This document shows, one piece after another, positions 1 through 8,215 of a DNA stretch of 47,085 bases. Origin of the DNA: Pseudomonadales bacterium (GTDB lineage Bacteria; Pseudomonadota; Gammaproteobacteria; Pseudomonadales; Azotimanducaceae). The stretch spans positions 1 to 47,085 of the forward strand of contig JADHNJ010000017.1 in NCBI GenBank assembly GCA_016779565.1, in the 5' to 3' direction. Below the pieces are notes generated by a model. The model was not told the origin of the DNA. It saw only the letters and a program-made list of their open reading frames with translations, and searched no databases. Made by a program: the position numbers and the translations under genes. Each line of letters starts with the position of its first letter. The first letter of the stretch is position 1.

Positions 1-771
1 TTTACCAGAATTTTCATTCTCGACAATTTCACAACGAGCCCGCATCTGCACCCGACCGTGACCCGTTTTATACGCCTCGATAATCCCCGCCCTTCCGTTG
101 ATAATCGCTGCCGTAGGGAAATCCGGGCCTTTGATATGGGTCATGAGGCCATCTACATCGAGGGTCGGTGCATCGATCAAAGCGATGGTCGCATCAATGA
201 CCTCCGTTAAATTGTGCGGTGGAATATTGGTTGCAAAGCCTACAGCAATGCCGCTTGAGCCATTAACGAGGAGATTGGGAATTCGTGCGGGTAGGACCTC
301 CGGCATTTGCAAGGTGCCGTCATAGTTATCGCCAAAATCGACTGTCTCTTTATCGAGATCGGCCAATAACTCGTGGGCAATTTTAGCCATACGAACTTCG
401 GTATAGCGCATGGCTGCGGCCATATCACCGTCTAAAGAGCCAAAATTACCTTGGCCATCGACCAGCGGGTATCGCATTTGCCAGTCTTGCGCCATCCTGA
501 CGATGGTGTAGTACGACGCAGTATCGCCGTGGGGATGATACTTACCAATCACGTCACCGACGATTCGAGCGGACTTCATATATGGACGGTTATAGGCGTT
601 ATTTAGCTCACTCATCGCAAACAGCACTCGACGATGAACTGGCTTTAAGCCATCGCGAACATCTGGCAATGCGCGCCCGACGATGACGCTCATGGCATAG
701 TCAACGTAGGACTGACGCATTTCGTCTTCGATGTTGATACTACGGATATCGTCCTGGTCCAAATCGCTCAT
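1..771 (-). CDS. gyrA: DNA gyrase subunit A, N-terminal part (cut by window edge)
   Basis: Encodes the first 257 residues of GyrA, the breakage-reunion subunit of the type II topoisomerase that introduces negative supercoils. It opens with MSDLDQDD and carries the family blocks [20 protein letters not shown] (residues 24-43), VHRR, the region around YHPHGD (78-83) and [13 protein letters not shown]. The catalytic tyrosine lies about residue 120 in [12 protein letters not shown]. The quinolone-determining region reads [14 protein letters not shown]. With a one-residue offset from E. coli numbering, Thr84 matches Ser83 and Tyr88 matches Asp87, a position that is acidic in E. coli. The frame is open to base 1, so the C-terminal part lies outside. 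It is divergent from the mtaD-like gene, and gyrA beside ubiG is a known gammaproteobacterial arrangement. The identity is certain. Confidence 0.98.
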   Translation of the reverse strand, partial: MSDLDQDDIRSINIEDEMRQSYVDYAMSVIVGRALPDVRDGLKPVHRRVLFAMSELNNAYNRPYMKSARIVGDVIGKYHPHGDTASYYTIVRMAQDWQMRYPLVDGQGNFGSLDGDMAAAMRYTEVRMAKIAHELLADLDKETVDFGDNYDGTLQMPEVLPARIPNLLVNGSSGIAVGFATNIPPHNLTEVIDATIALIDAPTLDVDGLMTHIKGPDFPTAAIINGRAGIIEAYKTGHGRVQMRARCEIVENENSGK

Positions 772-1118
772 AAATCTCTTTTCTTTTTTTAATCGTTAAC
801 ACTGTCGGAGGCGGGTTCGGGACACCAGGGCAGCCTTCTAAGGCCGATCTGGTGTTGACTCACCGATCTTAATAAACGTGCATTTTGTGATCGCTATCGC
901 TTTGTTTAACTTGGCCTTAGCATCGCTTCTTTAGGCCGTATTGTTGTGGCGTGATGCCTGCCTCATACGAGCTCTTATCATAACACACAAAGGTCCTAAT
1001 GCCCATCAAGATGACTGCCATTTTTTGATCATAACTTATTGATAACAAAGTATATTTATCTTATGGTTCAACCGCAAAAAGGATTCCTAATAAAACCCCT
1101 CAAAGCGGCGATTTGGAC
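772..1118. other. gyrA / mtaD divergent intergenic region
   Basis: This 347-bp gap must hold the promoters of both divergent genes. No ORF in it looks like a gene. On the minus strand an extended -10-like element (TGTTATGAT, about 977-985) could serve gyrA, but no good -35 box sits at the right spacing. The stretch near 1015-1065 is A+T-rich and holds the better candidate promoter for the plus-strand operon, listed separately. Confidence 0.4.
1039..1067 (+). promoter_or_regulatory. Candidate sigma-70 promoter for mtaD-ubiG-yciK
   Basis: TTGATA (1039-1044) and TATGGT (1062-1067) are separated by 17 bp in an A+T-rich stretch, about 50 bp upstream of the first gene. This is a motif match by eye only, so other start sites are possible. 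Confidence 0.35.
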
Positions 1119-2435
1119 ATGTCATTGATCGAAAGAATCCAGCCCGATTGGCTGCTTCCCATCCGGCCTCAATCAGAGGTGCTTACAGACCATGATCTGG
1201 TGAAGCAAGGGGAGAAAATCCTCGAAATATTACCCAGAATCCATGCCGATGAGCGCTATCCCAGCGCCGAGTGTCTGAAACTGCCGGGTCAACTGCTCAT
1301 GCCCGGCTTGGTCAATTGCCACGGCCATGCTGCCATGACACTACTCCGAGGTTTTGCCGACGATTACAGTCTATTCGATTGGCTCAACCATCATATTTGG
1401 CCAATTGAGGCTCAAGTCGTCAATCCTGACTTCGTGGAGACCGGCGCCTGGTTGGCTGCCACTGAAATGGTGCAATCGGGCACCACTTGTGCTGCTGACA
1501 GCTATTTCTTTCCTGAATCCACCGTAAAAGGTTTCGCTCGAGTAGGCATCAGAGGTCAAGTGACCACCCCCATTTTAAAGTTTCCCTCACCCTGGGCAGC
1601 GACCGAGGATAAAGCGATCGATCAAAGTTTGGCATTCTTCGAGTGGGCAAAAGACTTCCCTCGGCTAACAACCGGTTTTGCACCGCATGCAGTTTATTCA
1701 GTGACCGAGGCAGGTTTCACCCAAGTCCAACGTTACGCAGAAAGTCGAGGCATACCGATTCATTTACACTTGCACGAATCGAAGGCCGAGGTTAATCAAG
1801 AAATAGCGGAAACCGGGGATCGACCCATTGCTCGACTTGATCGGCTCGGCCTTCTCACCGATCGCTTACAAGCGGTACACATGACCGACCTGACTGCATC
1901 AGAAATAGATTTGCTAAAAACTCGATCCGTCCGCGTCGCGCATTGCCCGGAATCCAATCAAAAACTCGCTAGTGGCATCTGCCCTGTGGAAGCATTGATT
2001 AGCGCGGGTATCACGGTCGGCCTCGGTACGGATGGCGCCGCTAGCAATAATGACTTGGACCTTTTCCAAGAACTTCGCAGCGCATCTTTATTAGCTAAGG
2101 TGCAACAGTTAAACCCGACGGCTCTGGATGCGTTTCAAGCACTCGAAATGGCCACAATTAAGGGCGCCGAATTTTTAGGTTTGGATACTCTGATCGGCAG
2201 CCTGGAGCCTGGCAAATTCGCCGACATGATCGCTGTCGACCTAAGCGACATTCGACATCAGCCGTTGTATCATCCGATTTCTCAACTGGTCTACACCGCG
2301 ACCGGCCAAGATGTCACACATACTTGGGTGGATGGCTCGCTAGTTTACAAGGACGGCTTGCATCTAACCTCAGACTTACCGGCACTGCGTCAGTCGGTTA
2401 ACCAATGGCAACGTAATATCACAAGCTTATCTTAA
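1119..2435 (+). CDS. mtaD: MtaD-like amidohydrolase (5-methylthioadenosine/S-adenosylhomocysteine deaminase family)
   Basis: A 438-residue cytosolic zinc amidohydrolase of the TRZ/ATZ/MtaD group, expected to deaminate 5'-methylthioadenosine and/or S-adenosylhomocysteine as part of purine and methionine salvage. Visible metal and active-site motifs in order are PGLVNCHGHAAMTLLRG (HxH metal pair), HLHLHESKAEV (metal and substrate histidines), VAHCPESNQKLASG and GLGTDGAASNNDLDL (metal Asp). The C-terminus has the composite-domain signature SLEPGKFADMIAVDL. I chose ATG at 1119; a TTG two codons upstream (1113) is also possible, and neither has a strong ribosome binding site. It lies two bases before ubiG, so the two are probably cotranscribed. 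UbiG is an S-adenosylmethionine-dependent methyltransferase that produces SAH, one of the likely substrates. Deaminase family members vary in substrate, so the exact specificity is inferred. Confidence 0.88.
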   Translation: MSLIERIQPDWLLPIRPQSEVLTDHDLVKQGEKILEILPRIHADERYPSAECLKLPGQLLMPGLVNCHGHAAMTLLRGFADDYSLFDWLNHHIWPIEAQVVNPDFVETGAWLAATEMVQSGTTCAADSYFFPESTVKGFARVGIRGQVTTPILKFPSPWAATEDKAIDQSLAFFEWAKDFPRLTTGFAPHAVYSVTEAGFTQVQRYAESRGIPIHLHLHESKAEVNQEIAETGDRPIARLDRLGLLTDRLQAVHMTDLTASEIDLLKTRSVRVAHCPESNQKLASGICPVEALISAGITVGLGTDGAASNNDLDLFQELRSASLLAKVQQLNPTALDAFQALEMATIKGAEFLGLDTLIGSLEPGKFADMIAVDLSDIRHQPLYHPISQLVYTATGQDVTHTWVDGSLVYKDGLHLTSDLPALRQSVNQWQRNITSLS

Positions 2436-2437
2436 CT

Positions 2438-3148
2438 ATGTCAGATAATATCGATCCGGAAGAAATTCAAAAATTTGAGGACATGGCTCGCCGGTGGTGG
2501 GATCCAAGCAGCGAGTTTAAGCCTCTACATGCGATCAACCCACTTCGCATGGGTTACATCGCAGATCGCGCTGCAATTGCCGGCAAACGAGCACTGGATA
2601 TCGGTTGCGGCGGCGGATTGCTTACCGAAGCTTTAGCAGCTGCCGGCGCAGAGACCACAGGGATTGATATGGGAGCGATACCCTTGCAAGTTGCGAAACT
2701 GCACCGGCACGAATCTGGGCTTGAAATCGATTATCAAATGAGTACCGCTGAGCAATTTGCACATACGCATGCTGGTGAGTTTGACGTCGTCACCTGTCTT
2801 GAAATGCTGGAGCACGTTCCCGACCCCGGTTCTGTCATCCGCGCCTGCGCCAGACTTTTAAAGCCCGGGGGGGATTTGTTTGTATCGACCATCAATCGAA
2901 ATCCCAAGAGCTATGCCTTTGCGATTGTCGGCGCTGAATACGTACTGGGTCTCCTGCCCCGCGGTACCCACGACTATCAGAAGTTTATTCGACCCTCGGA
3001 GCTTGCCCAGAGCTTTCGAGACCACCGTTTTTCTCTACAAGATCTCACGGGTATGACCTATAACCCACTCACTGGCATTTATCGTCTGAGCCGGGATACG
3101 GATGTCAATTATTTGATGCACGCAAAATATGAACCAGAACTCAGTTGA
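2438..3148 (+). CDS. ubiG: Ubiquinone biosynthesis O-methyltransferase UbiG
   Basis: A 236-residue class I SAM-dependent methyltransferase that carries out both O-methylations in ubiquinone biosynthesis. The N-terminus (EEIQKFEDMARRWWDPSSEF) is typical of UbiG. Motif I is DIGCGGGLLTE (about residues 54-64), followed by the acidic loop at TTGIDMG, the post-I motif DVVTCLEMLEHVPDP and the motif LLKPGGDLFVSTINR. The late GTHDYQKFI-P segment is also family-typical. Length equals the usual 230-240 residues. It starts two bases after the mtaD-like gene and its last 20 bases overlap the start of yciK, indicating one tightly packed operon. In Pseudomonas, as I recall, the phosphatase gene mupP lies between ubiG and yciK; it is absent here. 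Confidence 0.97.
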   Translation: MSDNIDPEEIQKFEDMARRWWDPSSEFKPLHAINPLRMGYIADRAAIAGKRALDIGCGGGLLTEALAAAGAETTGIDMGAIPLQVAKLHRHESGLEIDYQMSTAEQFAHTHAGEFDVVTCLEMLEHVPDPGSVIRACARLLKPGGDLFVSTINRNPKSYAFAIVGAEYVLGLLPRGTHDYQKFIRPSELAQSFRDHRFSLQDLTGMTYNPLTGIYRLSRDTDVNYLMHAKYEPELS

Positions 3149-3902
3149 ACTTGAGATGGAATCTCTCGACGGCCTAATCATATTGATTACGGGGGCCAAT
3201 GCCGGCATTGGTCGCGCGCTAACCTTAGACCTTGCGCACAGAGGCGCAACCTGCTTAATGCTTGGCCGCAATGTCACTGGACTCGAGGCGCTCTACGACG
3301 AGATCATGGCAGCCGGCGATCCTGAGCCCGCAATTATCCCTTTCGATCTTTCCCAACCCAACCCGGAGAGAATCGTTGAGCTTGTTTCTGCCATCAATGA
3401 TCAATACGGACATCTAGATGGATTAATCCATAATGCAGCCATCTTGGGAGAGCGAGTGCCTTTTCAACAGTACAAACTTTCGACTTGGTCAGAGGTTTTT
3501 CGCGTTAACTTTGACGCGCCAGTAGCCCTCACCCAAGCCCTTTTGCCGTTATTGCAAAGGCCTAAAGCCAGCAGCCTGCTGTTTGTCAGTTCCAGTGTAG
3601 GTAAAGCACCGAGAGCTTATTGGGGCGCCTATGCCAACTCAAAATACGCACTAGAAGGCTTTGCGGCGCTGCTTTCTGACGAGCTTGCTAACACAACGAA
3701 CATTCGCATCTCTGTCGTCAATCCAGGCGCGACCAGAACCAATATGCGCAAGGCCGCCTACCCGGCGGAAAACCCTGCCTCGGTCAAAGCCCCTGATGCT
3801 CTGCTACCATTGATGCGACATTTGATTGCGCCTAGCTCTTCTGCGCCTCGTGGCTATCGCTTCGACAGCAATGGCAACTTCGAACCTTTGGTCGCCGAAT
3901 AA
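3129..3902 (+). CDS. yciK: YciK-like short-chain dehydrogenase/reductase
   Basis: A 257-residue classical SDR oxidoreductase. It has the cofactor glycine motif TGANAGIG (about 20-27), the NNAG-equivalent HNAA (about 100-103), the catalytic serine region FVSSSVGKAPRAYW and the catalytic YANSK (Tyr-x3-Lys). The length and overall pattern match YciK of enterobacteria and pseudomonads, whose substrate is not established; NADPH use is suggested by LGRN after the second strand but is not proven. The start at 3129 overlaps ubiG by 20 bases. An internal ATG at 3156 (codon 10) is an alternative that would remove the overlap and leave an N-terminus (MESLDG) closer to the usual short leader. Neither start has a clear Shine-Dalgarno sequence. 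It is probably the last gene of the mtaD-ubiG-yciK operon. Confidence 0.85.
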   Translation: MNQNSVELEMESLDGLIILITGANAGIGRALTLDLAHRGATCLMLGRNVTGLEALYDEIMAAGDPEPAIIPFDLSQPNPERIVELVSAINDQYGHLDGLIHNAAILGERVPFQQYKLSTWSEVFRVNFDAPVALTQALLPLLQRPKASSLLFVSSSVGKAPRAYWGAYANSKYALEGFAALLSDELANTTNIRISVVNPGATRTNMRKAAYPAENPASVKAPDALLPLMRHLIAPSSSAPRGYRFDSNGNFEPLVAE

Positions 3903-4042
3903 GCCAACCTTCTGGACCAAACGATTTTTCGACTAAGATAGGGTCATCACGGTAAACAAGCATCCAAGGCCTATCAAAAGCGCCCTGCTGAAACCCGCCT
4001 AAGCGCCCCTGCCCCCAAAATGGACATGTGGTCGATCGGCCG

Positions 4043-4843
4043 CTAACGCTTAGGTCGCGATGACCGGATCTTTCGTTCTGACGGTTTTGCTTCTGTCACG
4101 CGCTCGTCCGGCGGCGTTAATCCCGCTTGACGATACAGCTCAGTGACGTCTTTGCCTTCTATGTCAATATAACGACCGGCTTTAACCGCCGAGGGTATGA
4201 AAAAGCTCCCGAAACGAACACGCTTTAACCGACTTACCGTTAATCCTTGAGATTCGAACAAGCGCCTGACTTCGCGGTTGCGTCCCTCTGTAAGCGCAAC
4301 GTAATACCATTGATTGGCACCGGATTCATCACGCCCCTTGCGAATATCCGAAAACTTGGCAATGCCATCATCTAACAACACCCCATCTTTTAAGGCTTGC
4401 ATCTGTTCCTCGCTGACCTCACCTAAAACCCGGGCGGCGTATTCTCGATCAATACCGGAGGCTGGATGCATAAGACGGTTGGCTAATTGGCCATCGGTGG
4501 TTAGAAGCAACAGACCACTGGTATTAAAATCCAGGCGCCCTACCGAAATCCATCGCTGCTGCTTGAGCTTAGGCAAGCGATCAAACACCGTTGGCCGCCC
4601 TTCTGGGTCATCCCGACTACAGATTTCGCCCGTTGGCTTGTTGTATAAAAGGTGTCGCGGTTTTTGAAAAGCTTGTCTCAGCGTTTTACCGTCGACGACC
4701 ACCTTGTCTTCTGTGGAGACTCGATCACCGATCGATGCCACTCGGCCATTGACTGAGACCCGTCCAGCTTGGATCCAGGTTTCCATGGCGCGACGACTGC
4801 CCAATCCAGCAGTGGCCAGCACCTTCTGCAACTTTTCGCTCAT
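4043..4843 (-). CDS. rluB: 23S rRNA pseudouridine synthase RluB
   Basis: A 266-residue enzyme that isomerises a uridine near the 23S rRNA peptidyl-transferase region (U2605 in E. coli). An N-terminal S4 RNA-binding domain (residues 1-60, beginning SEKLQKVLATAGLGSRRAME) is followed by an RsuA/RluB-type catalytic domain. The catalytic Asp is D105 in VGRLDFNTSGLLLLTTDG. Other family blocks are LYNKPTGEICSR, EYAARVLGE and EGRNREVRRLFE. The C-terminal tail is basic. I placed the start at ATG 4843 (MSEKLQKV), the family-typical N-terminus; an upstream ATG at 4876 would add 11 residues and overlap scpB. Last gene of the trpS-scpA-scpB-rluB series; scpA-scpB-rluB adjacency is common in bacteria. Confidence 0.96.
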   Translation of the reverse strand: MSEKLQKVLATAGLGSRRAMETWIQAGRVSVNGRVASIGDRVSTEDKVVVDGKTLRQAFQKPRHLLYNKPTGEICSRDDPEGRPTVFDRLPKLKQQRWISVGRLDFNTSGLLLLTTDGQLANRLMHPASGIDREYAARVLGEVSEEQMQALKDGVLLDDGIAKFSDIRKGRDESGANQWYYVALTEGRNREVRRLFESQGLTVSRLKRVRFGSFFIPSAVKAGRYIDIEGKDVTELYRQAGLTPPDERVTEAKPSERKIRSSRPKR

Positions 4844-4853
4844 CGATTTGGTC

Positions 4854-5903
4854 TCATGAGGATTGATCCGCTTCATCCGCTGAAGAACTAAGGGTTGCTT
4901 GCCCCGAATTCGGCTCAGCTTCTGTCATTAGTGACTGTTCTGCTTCTTGCGGGTTTGTATCCAGATCAGAGCGTCGAGCCATGGACGGATCTTCATCTTC
5001 GTCGGCAAACGCGGCCCGAATTATATCAAGATTGGTATCTCCCACGAGCTCGCCTGGCCGAGGGCTACGCTCTACCGAAGCCCTTGGCACATCTTGATCG
5101 ACTAATGGACTCTGATCAGCCTCAGAGCTCTGATGACCTGAGAGCACCCCGCCAATGCTTTGGTCTTCGTCGCCGATGGCCTCATCAAGATCATCTGCCC
5201 CATTGTCTTCCGGTGCCATCACCCGTCGAATATTGTCTCGAATGGTGTCGACCGTCTGAGCAACCGCGTCTAAATCCGCATCTTCGAGATCGTCAAAAGA
5301 ATCCTCTGTCTCATCCAAGGTTAGGGTTTTGACCTCGATCAATGGTTCATCCAAAGTCAGACGGGATTCCAAATCATCAAGATCGCGAATCTCCGATAAC
5401 GTGGGCAGTTCATCAAGACTAGTGAGGTTAAAATAGTCTAGGAAGCTCTTGGTCGTGGCATACATCGCGGGCCGGCCTGGCACATCTCTGTGACCAACGA
5501 TGCGAATCCATTCTCGTTCTAACAAGCTTCGAATAATATTGGTTGAAACCGCTACCCCTCGAACTTCTTCTATATCCCCTCGGGTAATGGGCTGTCGATA
5601 AGCGATGAGTGCCAGGGTTTCAAGAAGCGCTCGCGTATACCGTTGGGGCCGCTCTTCCCACAAACGCCCCACCCAATCCGCGTAGTCCTGTTTCACTTGA
5701 AATCGATAACCACTGGCCAGTTTCTTGAGCTCGAACCCTCTATCGATGCCATCGGCCTCAATTTCTTCTAATACTTGCTTGACGTCTTGTCGAGTCGGCG
5801 GATCAAATTCAAACAACGACATCAAATTGTCTAGTGACAGAGGACTCTCTGACGCAAGCAGGGCACCCTCCACAATCTGCTTTAATGGGAATTCCGATGT
5901 CAT
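4854..5903 (-). CDS. scpB: Chromosome segregation/condensation protein ScpB with long acidic tail
   Basis: ScpB is the kleisin-associated winged-helix subunit of the SMC-ScpAB condensin complex. Residues 1 to about 170 form the conserved tandem winged-helix region, including ALLETLALIAYRQPITRGDI, EEVRGV and GRPAMYATTKSFLDYF. From about residue 175 the protein continues for some 170 residues of low-complexity, very Asp/Glu- and Ser-rich sequence (for example DDLEDADLDA), likely disordered. The B. subtilis protein is close to 200 residues, so this tail nearly doubles the size. Gammaproteobacterial ScpB proteins often have acidic extensions, so the tail is unusual in length rather than kind. The start overlaps the end of scpA by four bases (ATGA), implying translational coupling. 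It matters that the SMC partner itself is not in this window. Confidence 0.95.
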   Translation of the reverse strand: MTSEFPLKQIVEGALLASESPLSLDNLMSLFEFDPPTRQDVKQVLEEIEADGIDRGFELKKLASGYRFQVKQDYADWVGRLWEERPQRYTRALLETLALIAYRQPITRGDIEEVRGVAVSTNIIRSLLEREWIRIVGHRDVPGRPAMYATTKSFLDYFNLTSLDELPTLSEIRDLDDLESRLTLDEPLIEVKTLTLDETEDSFDDLEDADLDAVAQTVDTIRDNIRRVMAPEDNGADDLDEAIGDEDQSIGGVLSGHQSSEADQSPLVDQDVPRASVERSPRPGELVGDTNLDIIRAAFADEDEDPSMARRSDLDTNPQEAEQSLMTEAEPNSGQATLSSSADEADQSS

Positions 5904-6775
5904 AATTCGACCTCGTTGGATTCTGACTCTATGGCATTTGACCGAGTACGAATGTGGATTGGCGCGAAGGCTTCGGTCTGCACCAACTCAATCAGCGATT
6001 CTTTAATCAATTCTAGCATCGCGACAAATGTGACGACCACGCCGGCACGGCCCTCGGTCACATCAAATAACTCAACGAAGGCTATGTACTGATTCCCACG
6101 CTGCTGAATCTGACCCAAAATATGCGACATTCGCTCTCGCGTCGACAGCGGCTCCAAGCGAACTTGATGGCTGGCGTTTTGATCCGTTCTGCGCAACACC
6201 CCTGCCAAAGCCACAAGTAATTCTTGGAGCTGGACTTCCGGCAGCGGCTTGCTCCGAGTCGGCGTCGGCGCATCGGCTTGAGCCACCCAAAAATCGCGAT
6301 TCGCTCGCGGCAATTCGTCGAGCGCGAGCGCGGCCGTTTTAAATTGCTCGTACTCTTGCAGACGACGGATCAACTCCGCTCTGGGATCATCCTCGTCTTG
6401 CTCTGACTCGGTTTGTCTAGGTAGCAACATGCGGGATTTTATTTCAGCCAGCATGGCGGCCATCACCAAATATTCTGCTGCCAGTTCAAACTGCAACTCG
6501 GTCATCAGCTCGATATACTGCATATATTGCTGAGTAATCTCAGCCACTTTAATGTCCAAAATATCGAGATTTTGACGTTTAATAAGGTACAAAAGAAGGT
6601 CTAAAGGACCCTCAAAGGCCTCAAGAAAAACTTCTAATGCATCAGGCGGAATGTAAAGATCATCGGGCAACTGCGTAAACGGCACCCCGGCAACCAAGGC
6701 AAGTTCGCTTTGCTTGTTAGGCATTGCAGCCAAAGGCGAGGGATTGGGCTCCGGCTGAGGGTTGTCTGAAGTCAT
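5900..6775 (-). CDS. scpA: Segregation and condensation protein ScpA (kleisin)
   Basis: A 291-residue kleisin subunit that bridges SMC heads in bacterial condensin. After a variable Pro/Asn-rich N-terminus (residues 1-45) comes the family signature FLEAFEGPLDLLLYLI and KRQNLDILDI, then a helical region with AAEYLVMAAMLAEIKSRMLL and a C-terminal winged-helix-like segment (VVVTFVAMLELIKE). The start is fixed by context: the ATG at 6775 shares its A with the TAA stop of trpS (TAATG), so translation of scpA is likely coupled to trpS. A longer frame reading into trpS (to 6856) lacks family similarity and is not favoured. It overlaps scpB by four bases. Confidence 0.96.
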   Translation of the reverse strand: MTSDNPQPEPNPSPLAAMPNKQSELALVAGVPFTQLPDDLYIPPDALEVFLEAFEGPLDLLLYLIKRQNLDILDIKVAEITQQYMQYIELMTELQFELAAEYLVMAAMLAEIKSRMLLPRQTESEQDEDDPRAELIRRLQEYEQFKTAALALDELPRANRDFWVAQADAPTPTRSKPLPEVQLQELLVALAGVLRRTDQNASHQVRLEPLSTRERMSHILGQIQQRGNQYIAFVELFDVTEGRAGVVVTFVAMLELIKESLIELVQTEAFAPIHIRTRSNAIESESNEVEL

Positions 6776-7995
6776 TATAACGACCTGTAGTCCAGCCCCA
6801 TTGCCGATCGCACCTCGTCCAAGGTTTCTCGCGCCTGATCCCGCGCCTTTTCGCAACCCTCAGCGATGATACTTCGAACCAACTCAGGACTCTCTTCAAA
6901 CTGCAGTGCGCGCTCCCGCATCGGTTGCTGCTCCTGCAAAATCGCTTCGATCAGGGGCGCTTTACAATCGAGGCATCCAATGCCGGCCGTTGAGCAACCT
7001 TCGGTAATCCAATTCTGGGTATCCTCGTTCGAATAGATCTGATGCAAATTAAAGACGGGACACTTTTTCGGGTCGCCAGGGTCTGTCCGTTTAACGCGAG
7101 CAGGATCCGTGGTCATAGTGCGGATTTTTTTAGAGACTGAATCCGGATCCTCCCGCAGGGCTATCGTATTGTTATAACTCTTAGACATCTTCTGACCATC
7201 TAATCCCGGCATGACAGGGTTTTCGGTAAGTAAGGCTTTTGGTTCTGGAAGGATAATCCTACCCGAGCCTTCGGCGTAGCCAAGCAAACGATCCCGATCC
7301 CCCATTGAGAGGTTACCTTGGGTGGAAACCAGGGACTGAGCCCGGTTTAGGGCTTCTTCGCTACCTTGCTCTCGATAACTTTTTCGCAGCTCTTGGAACA
7401 ACTTGGCGTTTTTCCGTCCCAACTTTTTCACCGCCTCTTCAGCGGCGCGCTCGAAGCCCTCGTCCCGCCCAAACAAATGATTAAATCGACGGGCAATTTC
7501 ACGAGTCATCTCGACATGGGGAACTTGGTCGGCGCCGACAGGCACCTGACCGGCTCGATACATGAGGATATCGGCGCTTTGCAGTACCGGATAGCCTAAA
7601 AAGCCATACGTACTCAAATCTCGGTCTCGCTGTTTACTGACTTGATCCTTGAATGTCGGTACGCGTTCCACCCAACTGAGGGGCGTGATCATCGACAACA
7701 GCAGGTGTAACTCAGCGTGCTCTGGAACTTTCGATTGAATAAACAGAGTCGTTGAACTCGGGTTCACCCCCGCGGCCAACCAATCGATGACCATCTGCCA
7801 AGTGCTTTCTTCTATTTGACGGGTCTCTTCATAGTGACTGGTAAGAGCATGCCAATCCGCCACGAAGAAATAGCTTTCATACTCCAACTGCAATTTAACC
7901 CAATTTTTAAGCACACCGTGGTAGTGACCTAAATGCAGCCGGCCGGTGGGTCGCATGCCCGACAGTACCCGAGATTGTGATTCATTAAGACTCAA
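6775..7995 (-). CDS. trpS: Tryptophanyl-tRNA synthetase with four-cysteine motif
   Basis: A 406-residue class Ic synthetase that charges tRNA-Trp. The HIGH-type motif is HLGH at 21-24 and the KMSKS loop is at 269-273. Between about 178 and 255 there is an insertion relative to the roughly 330-residue basic enzyme, a feature of the longer beta/gammaproteobacterial form. After KMSKS, Cys312, Cys334, Cys341 and Cys344 form C-x21-C-x6-C-x2-C, close to the motif that ligates a [4Fe-4S] cluster in Thermotoga maritima TrpRS (C-x22-C-x6-C-x2-C as I recall). Cluster binding here is inferred. First gene of the trpS-scpA-scpB-rluB series. The start ATG at 7995 follows an AAGGAG-like site (revcomp of ctcaaggaga region is weaker), and a 19-bp tandem array begins 29 bp upstream. 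Confidence 0.96.
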   Translation of the reverse strand: MSLNESQSRVLSGMRPTGRLHLGHYHGVLKNWVKLQLEYESYFFVADWHALTSHYEETRQIEESTWQMVIDWLAAGVNPSSTTLFIQSKVPEHAELHLLLSMITPLSWVERVPTFKDQVSKQRDRDLSTYGFLGYPVLQSADILMYRAGQVPVGADQVPHVEMTREIARRFNHLFGRDEGFERAAEEAVKKLGRKNAKLFQELRKSYREQGSEEALNRAQSLVSTQGNLSMGDRDRLLGYAEGSGRIILPEPKALLTENPVMPGLDGQKMSKSYNNTIALREDPDSVSKKIRTMTTDPARVKRTDPGDPKKCPVFNLHQIYSNEDTQNWITEGCSTAGIGCLDCKAPLIEAILQEQQPMRERALQFEESPELVRSIIAEGCEKARDQARETLDEVRSAMGLDYRSL

Positions 7996-8023
7996 GGAGA
8001 TACCTTTTGTTCATCTATCAATA

Positions 8024-8129
8024 TCTTATGCAGTTATTAACGTCTTATGCAGTTATTAACGTCTTATGCAGTTATTAACGTCTTATGCAGTTATTAACGT
8101 CTTATGCAGTTATTAACATCTTATGCAGT
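8024..8129. repeat. 19-bp tandem repeat array, 5.6 copies, upstream of trpS
   Basis: The unit TCTTATGCAGTTATTAACG (plus strand) occurs at 8024-8042, 8043-8061, 8062-8080, 8081-8099 and 8100-8118 (the last ending CA instead of CG), followed by a partial copy TCTTATGCAGT at 8119-8129. Copies are otherwise identical, which points to recent slippage or unequal exchange. The array covers about -29 to -134 relative to the trpS start, so it lies in the leader or promoter. In trpS orientation each unit holds TTAATAA, which resembles a -10 element and supplies stop codons. Confidence 0.97.
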
Positions 8130-8215
8130 CGATTCTCTAATCAATTTTTAAATTTCTACGAAGAGATTGTTCAGCCTGTGAGCCTCTCGAGATCGCAACC
8201 TTCGACCCCTGACTA

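Noticed and set aside
6776-6856. Longer N-terminus for ScpA
   Set aside because: The extra residues are the trpS coding region read in another frame; the TAATG junction gives a clear start at 6775.
8024-8129. CRISPR array or plasmid-type iteron origin
   Set aside because: Copies are directly abutting with no spacers, so it is not CRISPR. No replication initiator gene or A+T-rich unwinding region with DnaA boxes is nearby, and the site is in a normal housekeeping operon gap.
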